A DNA stretch of 64,000 nucleotides, taken from positions 5,077,501 to 5,141,500 of the forward strand of contig JANTQA010000008.1 in assembly GCA_027625915.1 (NCBI GenBank). The letters are read 5' to 3'. The position numbers and the translations under genes were made by a program. The notes beneath the pieces were generated by a model. The model was not told the origin of the DNA, searched no databases, and saw nothing but the letters and a program-made list of their open reading frames with translations. Below, piece by piece: positions 1 to 14,000 of the stretch. Origin of the DNA: Anaeramoeba flamelloides. Its lineage: Eukaryota > Metamonada > Anaeramoebidae. Each line of letters starts with the position of its first letter. Position 1 is the first letter of the stretch.

Positions 1-1
1 A

Positions 2-187
2 ATTTCTACAAATATTGATTTAAAAAATAAAATTTTACAAATGTTAAAAATAATCCTATCCACTTTGCCAAACCAATATCAGCAAAATCTTAGCGAAAAA
101 TTGAAACAATTAGAAGCCATTCATGATGAATCATCTTCAACAGAAAGTGATAGTGAAACAGAAAGTGAAACTGGCGAAGAAAATTAA
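2..187 (+). CDS. C-terminal end of an unidentified protein (partial, 5' end outside window)
   Basis: An open frame enters from the left edge and ends with TAA at 185-187, giving 61 residues. It starts with a Leu/Lys-rich, probably helical stretch (LQMLKIILSTLP, then LSEKLKQLEAIHDE) and ends in an acidic Ser/Glu/Thr tail (TESDSETESETGEEN). That tail is typical of nuclear or casein-kinase-2-phosphorylated eukaryotic proteins. I do not recognise the family. GC content and codon variety are clearly higher than in the AT-rich DNA that follows, which supports a real terminal exon. The exon's start lies outside the window. Confidence 0.6.
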   Translation: MSTNIDLKNKILQMLKIILSTLPNQYQQNLSEKLKQLEAIHDESSSTESDSETESETGEEN

Positions 188-1760
188 CAATAAAATGGGA
201 AAATGAATTGCAATGATTAAATAATGATCATTTTATAAATTAAACAAAAACAATATTCTTTAAAATTAGAATAATATCTTAATATTAAATACAAAAATAA
301 AATTCCAAAAATTTTTTGGTATTTCTTTTTTTATTATTATTGAAGAAGTGTAAATTACACTCTAGTTTCGCTTAGACTTAAATTCCCTTTCAGAAATTTA
401 AGTGTAAAATCATAGATTTCACAATTATTAATTAATGAAAATAATTTCAAACTAGTTTAGTTTAAAATTAATTCATTCAGATTTATTTCTTTTAATTTGT
501 TATGAAATATTCATCTATATTTTTCAAAGGAAGGGAATGGATTATTTTTGAGTTGATCAATATTTTCTATAATTTCCTTTTGTTCATATTTTAAACATAA
601 AGGAAAAAATTTATTTGAATTTTTATTGATTTATATTGTCAGATCTATTTAGGCAATTGGTAAATTGAACTGAATTTTAGAATTGTTGAACTTGATGGAT
701 AACTTTAATTTTTTGTGTTTTAAATAATTAGTTTTGATTTTTAATTATTGTAAAATATTTTTGTGGTGATCCATAGAGTACCTCGGTTTTTTTTTTAATT
801 CAAAAAAATAGAGGAAAATCAAAAATTGTTCTTATTTCTTTTGAATTCTGGAAAACCTAACGACAGTTTTCTTAAGATTTTCAGTTTTATTTGTTAAGTG
901 GTATAGGTTTTTTTTGAGGTTTTCTATTTTATTTGTGAAGTGTTATAGGTTTTTTTGAGTTTTCAAATAAATAGAAAATTTTAATAAATTTTCTGTTTAT
1001 TTCAAAAAGTAAAAAAAAACCTAACGAAAATCTATTGATTTTCAGAATAAATAGAAAACTCAAAAAAACCTAACCAAAATCTATTAATTTTCCATATAAA
1101 ATTAAAACCCAAAACAACCTAACTGCGGTTTTTTTTAATTTAAAAGAATTGAGTAAAATATTTGAATTGGCTAAATTCTTCCAAATAAACAGAAAAATCA
1201 AGAAAATCAAAATGAGTTTTTTTTTACTTTAATAAATTAAAAGAAAATTTTTGAAAATTTCTTTTTAGTATTCAAATTATAAAAAACCTAACGAACATTT
1301 TTTTAACTTTTGGAATTCAGTAACTTGTTATATATGTACTTATATATTCTAATTTTTAGTTCTTTTAAATCTTTTGAATGTCAATTGATTTTATTATTTA
1401 TTCTTTGATTAAATTTTATTAATTTTTCTAAATAAGTTAGATAAATTATTTAATTTATTTTTTAATCAAATTTTTTTTTTATTTACTAAAATTATCATAT
1501 TTTCAATTTTCAATTCTGTTTTGAAAATAAAAATTGGTGTATTTCTATTGATTTTGCATCTTTCAGTAATACATGAATAAATCCATAAATTTAAATAATT
1601 TATTGTTTATATTTTATAATTTAAAAATTTCTATTAAAAGTTAATTTTCTTGATATAAAAGATTTAAATAATCTCTATTTTATATAAATATTCAGAGAAT
1701 TGTTATTAAATAATTATTTACATTTGTTCTTGCTTTCTTTTTTTAAATTCAAAACTAGAT
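188..1760. other. AT-rich intergenic stretch, no gene seen
   Basis: There is no coding-like sequence on either strand. It holds the 3' flank of the first gene and one copy of a palindrome-rich dispersed repeat (770-1310, listed separately). The rest is low-complexity A/T. Confidence 0.5.
770..1310. repeat. Palindromic 'CCTAACG' dispersed repeat
   Basis: Short units of the form AGGTTTTTTT...AAATAAACAGAAAATTT and their reverse complements alternate here, each ending in CCTAACG or CGTTAGG. The same units occur at about 15530-15690, 41995-42160, 51285-51560 and 59985-60245, so this is an interspersed family. It looks like the foldback end of a larger element (see 41.1-42.5 kb). No coding potential was seen. 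Confidence 0.5.
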
Positions 1761-1789
1761 ATTAAATTTTATCGAAATAAATAAACAAT

Positions 1790-3080
1790 ATTAAATTTTT
1801 GACAATCTTTTGATAAAAATGTTTTATCCTTATTAGCTTGTAATCTAAATTGAATAACAATTTTATATATTGAATTTAATTTTTGATTTACTTGGAATTT
1901 CTTCCGTTTTATGATTAGGATAAAATATTCTACAAACATTTGATAATGATTTTTTAAAGGTATAATTTTAAGTAAAAGAAAATGGGAAATGAGAGCAAAT
2001 AAAATTGGAGATATTGAGTCTCCTTGGAATATACCAAGTCCTTCTTCTTGATAATATTTTAATAAAAAATGTTGATAATTTTATTTAAAATAACTTTTTA
2101 CATTGTTTTTCGTATTATTTTATAATTGATTGAATCAAAAAATTTCAATTATCAATCATTATAATATAATTTTTATCTTTATTATTTTGATTTTTTGATT
2201 TTATCTTATTATAAGTATTCAGAAATTTAAGACTAGTATTAAAGTATCATATTTTTTTCATCCTTTTTGTTTTTGTTTTTTTTGTTTGAATATAAATAAA
2301 CACTTTTACATTTTCTCGTTTATTCAGAAAAAAAATATTTGTAAATTATTTTTCACAAACACAACAAGCAAGGAAACGAAAAAAAAAATAATAAATTGTG
2401 AATAAATTCCCAACAGAGTTCTATTAGTTTAGACCTTTTTAAAAATAATATGGGTAAACTTTTGTTGATTGAAATTGACCTATGATTTAAAGCTATTTTT
2501 TTATTTCCTTTTTTATGAATATATTAAATTTACCTTTTTATAATATATTTTATTGTTTTATCAGTGGTGTTCATTAATCATTTATTAATTATATTTTGAA
2601 TTCGAATTAATGATCTTTTTAAATTCTTATTTTCAATTAGTTCAAAATATAGAAATTTTTCTTTATCAAGATTAATTTTTTTATTATCAATTTTTTGAAA
2701 TCCTTTAACTAATTTAATTTTTAATTTTTTAATAGTGTTTTTAATATCTTAAATTGGAAAAATAGATTAATTTTGAAATTTTTTAAATTCTTTATTTTCA
2801 AAATATTTGATATAATCTATAATATTTTTTATTGGTTTAATTGAATTTTTTTTTTAAAATAAGCATAATATTATTTAATCATACTTTAATTATTTAAAAT
2901 CATTTTGATTTTTTGACCTTATTGAATTAATTTTTTTCCAAAAAGTTTTGTTTTCAATTAATTTATTTCAAGTTTCTTTGTGTATTTTTTTGAACCTATG
3001 AATTTAATTTGAATTACTTAAAATATTTTTAATTAAAGGTGCAGTTTTATAATCATTTTTATTTTCTAAATAAATTGTAT
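1790..3080 (-). mobile_element. Decayed non-LTR (LINE-type) reverse transcriptase
   Basis: Read on the minus strand, 2034-1991 encodes GLGIFQGDSISPILFAL, a match to the conserved RT block 'QGDxLSPxLF' of non-LTR retrotransposons. A weak counterpart of the catalytic block (FVEYFILII, where YADD-like residues would sit) follows at about 1910-1950. Upstream on the minus strand, around 2900-3000, short pieces such as NKLIENKTF and FWKKINSIRSKNQND resemble the segment before the RT palm in LINEs. The frame is interrupted many times and the catalytic Asp pair is not preserved, so this is a dead copy. Family and ends are undetermined. Confidence 0.5.
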
Positions 3081-3093
3081 ATGTTTATTTAAT

Positions 3094-3936
3094 TTAAACT
3101 CTTTTTCAGTCGAATGGGTCCAGTTTTATTGAAGAAATAGAACAAATTCCATGAGTTTAATTCATTATTCTTCTCAAAACAAAATTTCAATTTTTAGATC
3201 AAAATTATTTTTTCTCATTTTGTTAAATTTTTTTTTTTTTTCTATTTTGCTTCTTTTTTTCCTTCTTTTTTATTTAAAATTTTTTTTTTGCTTTTTTCTT
3301 TTTTTTTTATTTTTTTCTTTTCTAATTTGAACAAAAAAAAATGTTTGAAACCCCAAATTAACTTTAGGAAAAGTTAGACTTTGTATAGGTTCTTTTAAAA
3401 TTCATATATTTACAAGTAAAAAATCTTATTGTCAACAATTTTAATTTCCTAAAGAAATTGAGAAATTTTGCACGAGACTTTCCAATGAAAAGGTCCAAAA
3501 AATTTTTTTAAAGATTTGTTTTTTTTTTGAAATTTATGGTTTGTTCGGGATTTTCTTTTATGATTTTCAACTCTAATATGGAGTTTATTATTTTTGGTAT
3601 TTCTAAACAATCTTATTTTGGTTGATTCTTAAAAATAAAGTGACTTATTTCGTGGAATACCAATTATTAATCACGGATTGTGGAATTTTTATCTATAATT
3701 GATAATCTTTCTATCGGGTTTTTACTCCTCCTGTTTCAGGATGTGGATAGTTTCTATTTGGTCATGAAAATGATAATTTTATTTTATATATATATTTTAA
3801 TTATTTTTCTTCTACTCTTTTTTTTTTTTTTATTTGATAATTTTTCTTTAATTACTCCTTTCTCTAAATAAATAAATAAAGTAACTTATTTATTTTTGGC
3901 TGGGCTCCTTTGGGTGAAATGGGGTTTAGTTAAACA
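3094..3936 (+). mobile_element. Non-autonomous TIR element, family D (CAGTCGAATGGG ends), copy 1
   Basis: The left end reads TAAACTCTTTTTCAGTCGAA. The right end, reverse-complemented, reads GTTTAACTAAACCCC followed by ATTTCACCCAAAGGAGCCC, an imperfect inverted repeat. The right half (about 3440-3640: a gaaattgagaaattttg block, ttgttcgggattt, ctaaacaatcttattttgg) matches 29250-29450 closely, showing an interspersed element. No transposase frame was found. The ends resemble family C at 6.2 kb and 17 kb. Confidence 0.55.
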
Positions 3937-5037
3937 GTTGAATGAATTATAATAATATAGTTTCATTCAATTTGTAAATAATTGTGATTATTGAAAAATA
4001 TTGGAAATAATTTTTTTTAAGTTTTTTTTTTGTTTTCATTGTATTTTTTCAATTACTTTACAAAGTTTTGTTTGATTGGGAATTTTTTTTTTAAATGATG
4101 GATATAAAGTTAAAGTTGGTTTATGTTGAATAGAAAAACAAAGATAAAATTGGTTTGTGGTATCTAACTATTTGAAAGAGCAATAATTGTTTATAGAATT
4201 CCAACAAATTTACCAATACATTTTTGATTTGTTCTAAGTTTAAAAGAAGTGAAACTTTTATTTATTTATTATTAATTATTTTCTTTTTCTTTTGTGGTAA
4301 ATTGAAAATGATAAATAATTGTTAGTATTTAATTCTATCACGATTTAATATCGTCATATTTCTCAAAATTTAGGTTATATAAGAGTTTTTTCTTATTCAA
4401 AAATTAAATTTTAATGTTTTAAAAATTTTTTCAAGTGAATAATGATTTTAAACAAAGTTTGTTAAAATTATTTGTTTTTCTTAAATTTTTCCTTAATTGC
4501 TCCCTTCTTTTAATAAAAAAAAAAAAATTCAACCATTTTCCGATTACTTGGAATTTATTTTTACTTTCAATTTGTTCATTTCTTATTGTGTTGTTTTTGG
4601 TTAGAATTCCAAGAAATATAATAATCAAGTTTTTATTCGAAGAAATAAAAAAGTTCAAAAAAAATTATATATTATTCAAAATTTTATTTTATTACGAGAA
4701 GAGATGATTTTGTATTGTATTGGTTTTAAATTTAAATAATAATTTTTTTTCTTCCATTTAAAAGTTATAATTAAGTTAATGAATAAAAAAGAGAGTATAA
4801 CGCTTTTATGTTATTTATATTTTGAGATGTGTGCTTTTTCTTATTTATAAGATATAAAATATATTAAATTTTATTTATATTTCTTAAAATAACAAAAAAA
4901 AAACATTCACTCACCTAATTTCTAAATAAATTATAACACTTTTAATATAAATATCCTTGTTTTTTTTTTTTTTTTTTTTTTTTGTTATTAGATATAATTC
5001 TTTGAAAATTTAATTAATAAATGAAAATTAAATAAGG
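3937..5037. other. AT-rich stretch downstream of the ANK-BTB gene
   Basis: No supportable gene is seen. Open stretches on both strands at 4431-4707 overlap each other and are Phe/Lys/Asn-only, as expected of random A/T. A T(23)-type homopolymer sits near 4962-4983. Confidence 0.4.
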
Positions 5038-8000
5038 CTAATTAATATCCACTGAAAGATCTGAAACTTTTTTAACATTTATACCCAATTTTTTCAATTG
5101 GCGAAGATAAGTAGAGTTTTGTTCAAGTTGGTAATAATCAAACAAATCAGCAAGTTCAAGTAAAATATTTGGCAATTTTTTTTTCTCTATTTTTGAGCAA
5201 TCAATACTATTTGAATAAAAATAATTAATTAAGATTTGTATTGTTTCGAATGATTTTTGGGAATAATCTGAAATATTTAAAATTTCTTCTTCAATTGAAG
5301 AAAACATGTTTCTAAACAACCCACTTCTGGCACATAAAACGAATTTGTGGACTTTAATGGGCTTATTTTCAACTAAAATTTCAAAATCTTTAGGATATTT
5401 TTCATTGTCTTCATTTAATGTTTTGAAATCCTTTAATAAATTGTAGGTTCCAGCTTTTTGGTAATAGAATTTTTTTAGGTTTAATTCTTCAAAAATGCCA
5501 ATGATTTCTTTTAATTCTCCCCAAATGTCTACGTTTCCATATACCCATTTAAAAAATAAATTAGCCTGTTCTTTTGTTTTTGTTTTTAAAACTTTTAAAA
5601 ATTTTTCGCAATTCTCCTCTGATCCTAAACGTAGTTCAAATAAAATTTTATGATATCTGATTTTTTCTTCACTTTCCAATTCCAAAGTTGCATCGGTAAT
5701 ATAATTTTCTTGAAATGATTTTTCGATTTCCTTGCTAAAATTTGTATATGTTTCAAATATAGAAAGGTCTTTTGGTGATTCTTTTACATAAAAAAGGTTT
5801 TGTTCATACTTTTTTATTTTGTTATTTTTTTTTTTATTTTGTTATTTTTTTTTTTTTTTTTAGATTTGAAATAAAAAATATGGTTAATTATAAAAAATAT
5901 TTTTTCATTGATTATTTTTGAAATATTGAATTAAAAAAAAAAAAACGACTCATAATTACTAACTTAAAAATACATAAAACAAAAATTTTTTTCAAATGGA
6001 TTTAAATTATTTCATTTTTTTTTTTTTTTTTATAATTGACCTATTAATGCTGATAAAGTGAAATTCTAATTAGGTGTTTGTTTTAATTATTTATTTATAC
6101 ATTTTCAAACATTTTTTGACCATTCGAAAATGACGGTTAATTACCAACATTTTTTATTTTTTAAAAAGTAAAAAAATTAAAATCTGATTACAAAAAACTT
6201 TTTGAGAGATAAAAAATAAGTTTATAAAAATGACTTGATATAAACTATTTTTCAGTCAAAGGGGCCCAGTTGTAATGGGTATAATACATGTGTTTAAAGG
6301 GTTTGCATAGATATTAGAAGAAAAATTTTATTTTGGAAATTTTCAAAATTGAAATCATTTTTTCATATTTCTACACATTTTTGTTTTTTTTTTTTCTATT
6401 TTTTTTTTAAAACGTCATTCAGTTGCAAAAAATTTTTTTATTACAAGATCAATAGTCACTTGGTAAAAATGTGTTATTCTAAGGTTATTGAAACCATGTA
6501 AAGATTGTTGAGAAATCATATTGATTTCTATTGAAATTCTATTTAATAATTGATCATGATATTTGCTTAATAAATGTAAAAAATTTTCACTTCATTTTCA
6601 TTTCCTTTTTCAAATAGAGACCACAAATACCAACAAACTTCATTTGGGGGCTTGGTTTCTAAAAGAAAAGTATGGAAAATGAAGTGAAAAATGTTTCATA
6701 TTTATTATTCAAATACCAGTAGAAGTTCAAAACGAACATTGTTGTTTTTCTCAATAGGGACAGAAGAATTTGAGTTTTTCAATTTTTAAGAAAATTTATT
6801 GATTAATTAGTTTTCTTTCAGACATATATCAACAATTCTTTGATGTGTATTATTCTGTTTATTTCTTATTTGTTCTTCAAAGGTCAATTATATAAAATAA
6901 TTGATATTTGAAAAAAATGTTGAGCCCCTTTGACTGAAACAGAGTTTATAAAAGAGTTAACCGTAAAAAAAAATCATTTCAATATATAAAACAGAATTCT
7001 ACATTCTTATTATAAATTATTCTTTTGTTAATGATGAATAAGGTAAATAGGTCTAAATATCTAATTATATATATATATATATATATTTATAAAATTACAT
7101 TCATAGATAAACAAGATCAAATAATTGACAAAAAATAAGAAAAATCAATTTTTTTTTTTCATTTCTATTGATTTTGGGGTAGGAGGTTTCAAAGAAAATA
7201 TGTTTATTTTATTTTTTTTTTTAGTAAATACTTACACTTGGGATATTAACATCAGCACCTGAAGAAAGAAGAATTTTTAAAATTTCTGGATTCATTTTGT
7301 TTCTAAATGATCTGTGGCATGTAGTTGAAAGTGCTGTTCTATTAGATTTATTTAAAATATTCGGGTTGCAGCCTAGCCAAATAATTTCTTTTATTAAATC
7401 AATATCAGAATTAGTTTTACAAGCTAAATATAATACATTGAAATCGTGATCCTATATTTATTTTACAAAAAAAAAAAAAAAAAAAAATAAATTAATGTAA
7501 ATTTTAATAACATTTAAGCAATTGTTTGGAGAGAATATTAATGACAAATACAAAAAATATTGATTTTTTTGATTTTTCAAAAAAACTTTTCAAAAAAAAA
7601 AACAAAATTACTGGAGCTTTTAACTAAGAACTTCAAAACAACAACGAGAAAAATTCGAAAAAAAGTTCAAATTAGAAATTTTATATCCCTTTTTATTAAA
7701 AATTGTTCCTTTCGAATTTATATTTTATTTTTCAAAAAAAAATTCTTATGGATGAGTATGTATTAAATAACAAAAAATAAAATATTTTATAGAATAAATA
7801 ATGTTTCACAAAATGATCGTATATGATAAGGTTAAATAATGAAATATTTTAAAATTCGACAGATTATTTTTTCAGAAAAAAATCAATTTCATTTCTTCAA
7901 CTTTTGAAAACAAATAATGGTGATAAATTCAAAAATATAAAAATTTAATTTTAGTTTAAGTCAGGCATTATTAATAAATATTTTTTTGATCTTCAAGTAA

Positions 8001-11000
8001 ATAGCAAATAATTTAATTATCTTTTCATATGATTTTTTTGATACTCAGGATTATTAAAATATGAAACGAGTACTATCAAATAAGGTTTTCATTCGTCTAA
8101 CAGTATTAAAGGAGGAATTAACGTATTTAAATCGGTATGGGTGTACCGGCATTTTTTATTGTTTGCTTTTGAAGTTTTTTTTTTTGTGGTAAAGACCACA
8201 AAAGCAAAGAGGTTCAGTAATTATTGTACTGAAGTTATGATTGGTTTGTAATTCCAATTACTTATTGGGATTCAAAACGTAAAAAAAAAAAAAAGAAAAG
8301 GAAGAAGAAATTGATAAATAAAAAAAAACGATCCTCAATGATAAAAATTATATGTTAACTTGGTAAAAAGAATTCTGTTCATTAATTCTTTTACAAGTGT
8401 TGGGTGAATCTCTTAATTTTTTTTTTATTTAACCTCGATTAGTTCCAATTTAAAGTGGCAAGTGATGCTCTTGCTTTATTATTTTTTTTTTTCAACAAAA
8501 TTTTTTTAATTTTTTTTATTTTAGTACCTTTATGTCCAACACTGGTTGAAATTTGAACCCTCTTGAAGACCGAATTGGTTTTTGAATGGGTTTGTCTTCA
8601 TCACATATTATTTCTTCAATACTAACATCAGCGACCAGTTTTTTTAATAATTTTTAACAGACGCTGTTTTCCAAATCTTCCTTCGTGTACTCCTTTTCTT
8701 CTGTTTTAAGTGTTTGAATCCCAATAAGTAATTGGAATTACAAAACAATCAATTCTTCAGTACAATAATTACTGGACCTCTTTGCCTTTGTGTTCTTGAC
8801 CATTGGCCACAAATTCTCCCAAAATTGAAAGGATAAAACGAAAAAAAAATGGTTGGTCTGGGGGTACTTTCTTTAAATACGTTAATTTGTCCTTTAAGGG
8901 AGTAACCACGGTAAAGGAAAATTTTTCACTTTTTTGCAATTTTGAAAAGGATCAGAAAATAACATTTTTTACTTTATTTAACTCATTCATTTTTATTATT
9001 TAAAGTACTTCGTTCATTAGATTTTTTAATTTTTTTTTTAAAAGTCTCAAAGAAATTACCACAATAGAATGTTGAGTTGAATTGCTTAAAATAGTGTTTC
9101 GAATGTTGAATGACTTATCTTTTATCCTTATCTCAACATTCTATTGTGGCATTTAATTTTTTCATTTTTTATTTTTTCATCATTCTTGAATTTTTTTTAT
9201 TCATAACAATAAAAAGTAATAAGAAAGATTTTTTTATCAGTGACATTTGGGATAAATGTATTTTGTTTAAAAAGAATAACAACATTAAAATTGAGAGAAT
9301 CGCAAAAGGAAATACGAATGGGGCTTTAATAGCTAAAAGAATTCCAAAAAATAATAATCATCTGATAAAATATCTAGTTAGGGATTTTAAATAGTTGGAT
9401 TTGGTGGAATTGGAAAAGTAAGTGTGATTATATTTTATCAAATTTTAAACCACAAAATAGCTATAAGTTTTATTCTAAGAATCTAAAATTATCTCCCAAA
9501 AAAAAACTATTTATATAAAAAAAATAAAAAATCGAACCAATTTTATCAATTCATTTCTCTTTTTTTTATTGTTTAACTTTACTAAAAAATAATGAAATGA
9601 AAAGAAAAAAAACTCTTAAAAATGTCATTTTTTTGTTGTTCTTGGTTATTATTAATTTTGACATTAGAAATTTTTTTAAATAATCTTTTAATATTCATTT
9701 TTTTTCAAATAATTTTAAATATAATATATATAAGACAATAAAATGATTATAAAATTAAAAAAAAAAAAAAGATGATTTACTTCTGTATCATTGATGTCGC
9801 ATCCATATTTCAAAAATAAATGTAATAATTTAATTGTTAATTTAATTTTTGGATAAACTAAAAGTGCATTTGCTCCTGAATGCTATGTATTTGTATAAAT
9901 ATTAATATATAAAAATATATAAATAGTTAGTTTGTTGATAGATCTAGATTTAAAGAGATAACATTAAAAAAAAAAAATATGGATAGTGATATTTTTAAAA
10001 TCTATTTGGTTTATTATTTATTTTTACGACTAGAAAATTGATCATAAATTATTTTTTTATTTTTTGTTTTTTCATTTCAAAGATAAAAAACCACAATAAA
10101 TGGTGCATGAGCAATTTATTTAATTTTTTTTTTTTTATTTGGAAGTATCTAAATGATTTCTCTAAAGTTGAAATGAACTTAATTTTTGTAAAAACTTATG
10201 AAATTCAAACTTCATAAAAGAATTGAAAAGAATTTAATTATAGATTAGTAAAAATTATAATAATAAAAAAAAAAATAAAAAAATAAAGAAAAGAGAGATC
10301 AATAGAGAAATTTTAATTTATTTACATCTCGAATTTTAATATCAGAACCAGATTTAAGCAAATATTTGATTGTTTTATATTCCCCCATACGAGAGCAAGA
10401 TTCTAATAAAGGCGTCATATTATATTTCTAAAAATTTTAATAGATAGATAAAAAAAAAATAAAATAGCTTATTATTGTTATTTTTCTGAATATATATATT
10501 AATAATAATTATAATAATTACGTTAACAGTATTAATATCATCAGTCTTATCCACTAAATATTTTATTACATTATATGGAGCTTTATTTGCACATGCCATA
10601 TGTAATGGTAAATTTTTCTATGTAATAAATTATATATATATATATATGCATGAAATATTTTTACAATAAAAAAAGATAAAAAATGTTTTGTCATTATGAC
10701 AGCCAATTTAATTTTTAATTTTGTATTTTTTATTTAAGAAAAAAAAATTACTTACGATCTAAAAATAAAAAATTATTATTAAAAATATTGAATCCACTTA
10801 TAGATTTTTAATTAGAACGAAAAGATAGAAGAAAAAAAAATTAATAAATATACTCCCTATAACGATCATGAAAATGATAATAGAAAATGATAAAAGAAAG
10901 TGAAAAGGTTTAAATTAGTTTTTGAGAATTTATATGTATTATTAAATAGAAGAAGAAAAAACAATAAATAAATATATCTTTGCTGAAAAAATTTTTTTTT

Positions 11001-14000
11001 CTTTTTTTTTCAAAATAGTAATAATTAAAAGGTTGGCATAATAATCAGAAAGTTAATAATAAACTCACTTTCAAAAATTGATACTTATTAATTTTTTAAT
11101 CGAGTAAATTCCTTTTTTAAAGTTTAATACTTTTGAGAAAACCACAAAGTTATTAGATACAATATTAATCAGAAATATTATATATATTCTCACTTGGATC
11201 CCCAAAAATATTAAACTTTAAAAAAGGAATTTACTCGATTAAAAAATTAATATGTACCAATTTTTGAAATGGAGTTTGTTATTATTATTATAAGAAAAAT
11301 ATAATTATTTTGAAAAATACAAACATTCACTTGGTTTACATTTGCTCCATTTTCGACTAGCTTTTGAATATTTGTTATATCTGCCCCCCATTGACATGCA
11401 AGGTGTAGTGGTAAAGTTCGTTCTATAGGATGGTATTTAAAAATTAAATAAAAATGTAATTTATGGGAAAAATATATATTAATAATTAATAATAGTTATT
11501 GTTTAGTAATAAAAAAAAAAAAACGTTAAAAATGCTTGAGTTATATATATATATATATTTATATTTATGTATTTACTTTTATTTTCTAAATTTACATCCG
11601 CTTTGTTATCAAGAAATAATTGAATAATTTCTGGATGTAAATTAAATTTCCCTGCATAATGGATAAGATGGTTTCCATTGGATGTTAAATGATTTAAATT
11701 GACTCCTCTTTCAATTAATAATTTTATTAAATCTGCCCTCACACTATTAGTTGAAGCTGAGAATATTGGTGTTTCCCCTTGATTATTTTCTTGTTCTGGA
11801 TCTGCTCCATTATCAAGCAAATATTCCATAATACCTGTTGTTTTAGTATACATGCCACAATAATGAAGTGGGGTATTGCCTTCATTATCTTTCAAATTGA
11901 CATCAGCGCCATTTTCAATTAAATATTTCACAAGGGGAAGATTTTCATTTTTTTTGCAGCTTAAATGTAATGCTGATATTTTCTTTGAGGATTTAAAGAT
12001 TAAAATATTATTTTTTGTTAAATTATCGTTTTTAAAAATAAATAAAGAAAAAAATAAATAAATATATTAATCATATTCTCTTTATATTTGATGGTATCAT
12101 ATATAATTACTATTTGATGGAAAAAAAAAAAAAAATCACATAAACATGAATTACAAAGTATTCATTAGTTTAGGTGGTGTAAAGTTGGTTTTAAAAATGA
12201 AAAGTTGTTATTAGGATATGTCTGGATTATTGTATATTTTTTTTTTTTTCGAATATTTTTCCTTGTTACTCATGAACTATTTTTTTATAAATTTTTATTT
12301 TTTCTCGAATTACAAAGGAATAGTAGCAATACATGACATATTTTCAAGAGGTTTTTGATCGAGGAAAATATTACATATATTCTCATTTTTAAAAAGTTGT
12401 AAATAAAAAACAATAATAAAAAAAAAATGTGATAAGTCCACTTATTGATAGTGGGTATTTTATAAACAAATCATGATTCTGATCGGAAATGTGAGCCTTT
12501 TGTAAATAAGTTGTCATTTTATTTTGAGATAGAAAATTTATTTGGTTTGTTCATGGGTTTAATTTTTATTTATTTTTTTTTAAAAAAAATTGAGTAAAAG
12601 TGAAATATACAACTAATATTTTTCACCTTTTACCAAAAATTGAAAATACAATTCAATAAATTCCCGATTCCAAAATTTACAAAAAAAAAAGAGGGTTATA
12701 ATGTTAAAAAGCATTGTTACTACGAGACGAAAAAATTTAAAAAAAAAAACTATTATTTTGAGTTATTGTGTTAAAAAAAATCTCTTTAAAAGATACCTTT
12801 TTAATAATAAATGCCAGATTTAAATCTTTGTAAAAAAATATTTTTCTCTTATTAAAATTGAAACAATGAATTTTTTTTTTTCAGTTTTTTGAATTGACAA
12901 AAATAATAGAGGTTTTGATGATGACATGCTTAATTCACTCTAAAGTTACAAAATTCGCGATTATCTTTAAAAAATCGCAATATTTTAGAAAATCGCAATA
13001 TTCAATAAAATCGTGATAATTATTTAAAAATCGTGATAAATGCCAAAATATCGCGATTAAAAGGTAATCGCGATATAATAATTGATGGATTTTTGGGTTA
13101 ATTGAGCAATATTTTTTACAAAGAAATTTTTTTTGATCAAAAAAACAGTTTAGGTGAAAAAAAGTCATTCGTTTAAAAAAACAACAAAAAATATGCTTGA
13201 TTCTATCAAGGATCAGAACAAAGTATTTTATTGTGTTGTCGTTTGGTTTTGTTGACAAACCTATCCAATCCGTTAGATCAACAATAATAAGAACTAAAGA
13301 CAAATAAATATTTTCTCGGTCAATCGTGGCTATCGAAATTGCATTGAAGAAAAGAGCTTCTAAAACAACCAACACTTCACCCGTTAGTTAAAGAATGTGT
13401 TCTTGGGTTTAAAACATTTTCAATATTCTATGAAAGCTGAAAGGAGTTGGATAACTTTTCAAAAACTTTCACAACAGCCTAGATACATTATCACCAATTA
13501 TTAAGATTTTTTGTACAATTATTTTCTTCTTCTTATTCTTCTTTAATATCTTTGTATTGGACAGAAAACATAACTAGATTTTAGAGGTTTTTTGTTTGAT
13601 CGATCACCAATAAGAAGGAAAATTACTCTTTATTCTATTTGGTTATTTAAGTTTTGAAGGTAATAATTCTATTTTAAAAATACACTCCTATTTTATATTC
13701 AAGTGTATTGTTGAAATGGGTTATTATTAGTTCGATCATAAAATTCTTTTGAGATTTGATATTTTGTAATAAAAAAAAAATGAAAAAGAAATTTTTTTAA
13801 TTTCCACTACAAACAGTCTCCTTCCGTTTATAAAACTTTCTGTCTTTCAAAACTTTGAAACACTTGAAGACAATTAAGAACTCTTGTAAACACATTCTAA
13901 CATTTTTAGAGTGGAAAAGCGTTGTAAAAGTCCCAGGGCTTTGTAAAAGTCAATAGATTTTTTTTAAAGTGATTTCAAAAAAAATAATTTTTCGCGATAA

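Noticed and set aside
770-1310. CCTAACG repeats as possible telomere-like sequence
   Set aside because: The units are long, palindromic and irregularly spaced, not short tandem repeats. They recur as interspersed copies.
12935-13375. 146-codon minus-strand open frame
   Set aside because: Its C-terminal third is a translation of the subterminal TCGCGAT array of element L, and the rest has no recognisable domain.
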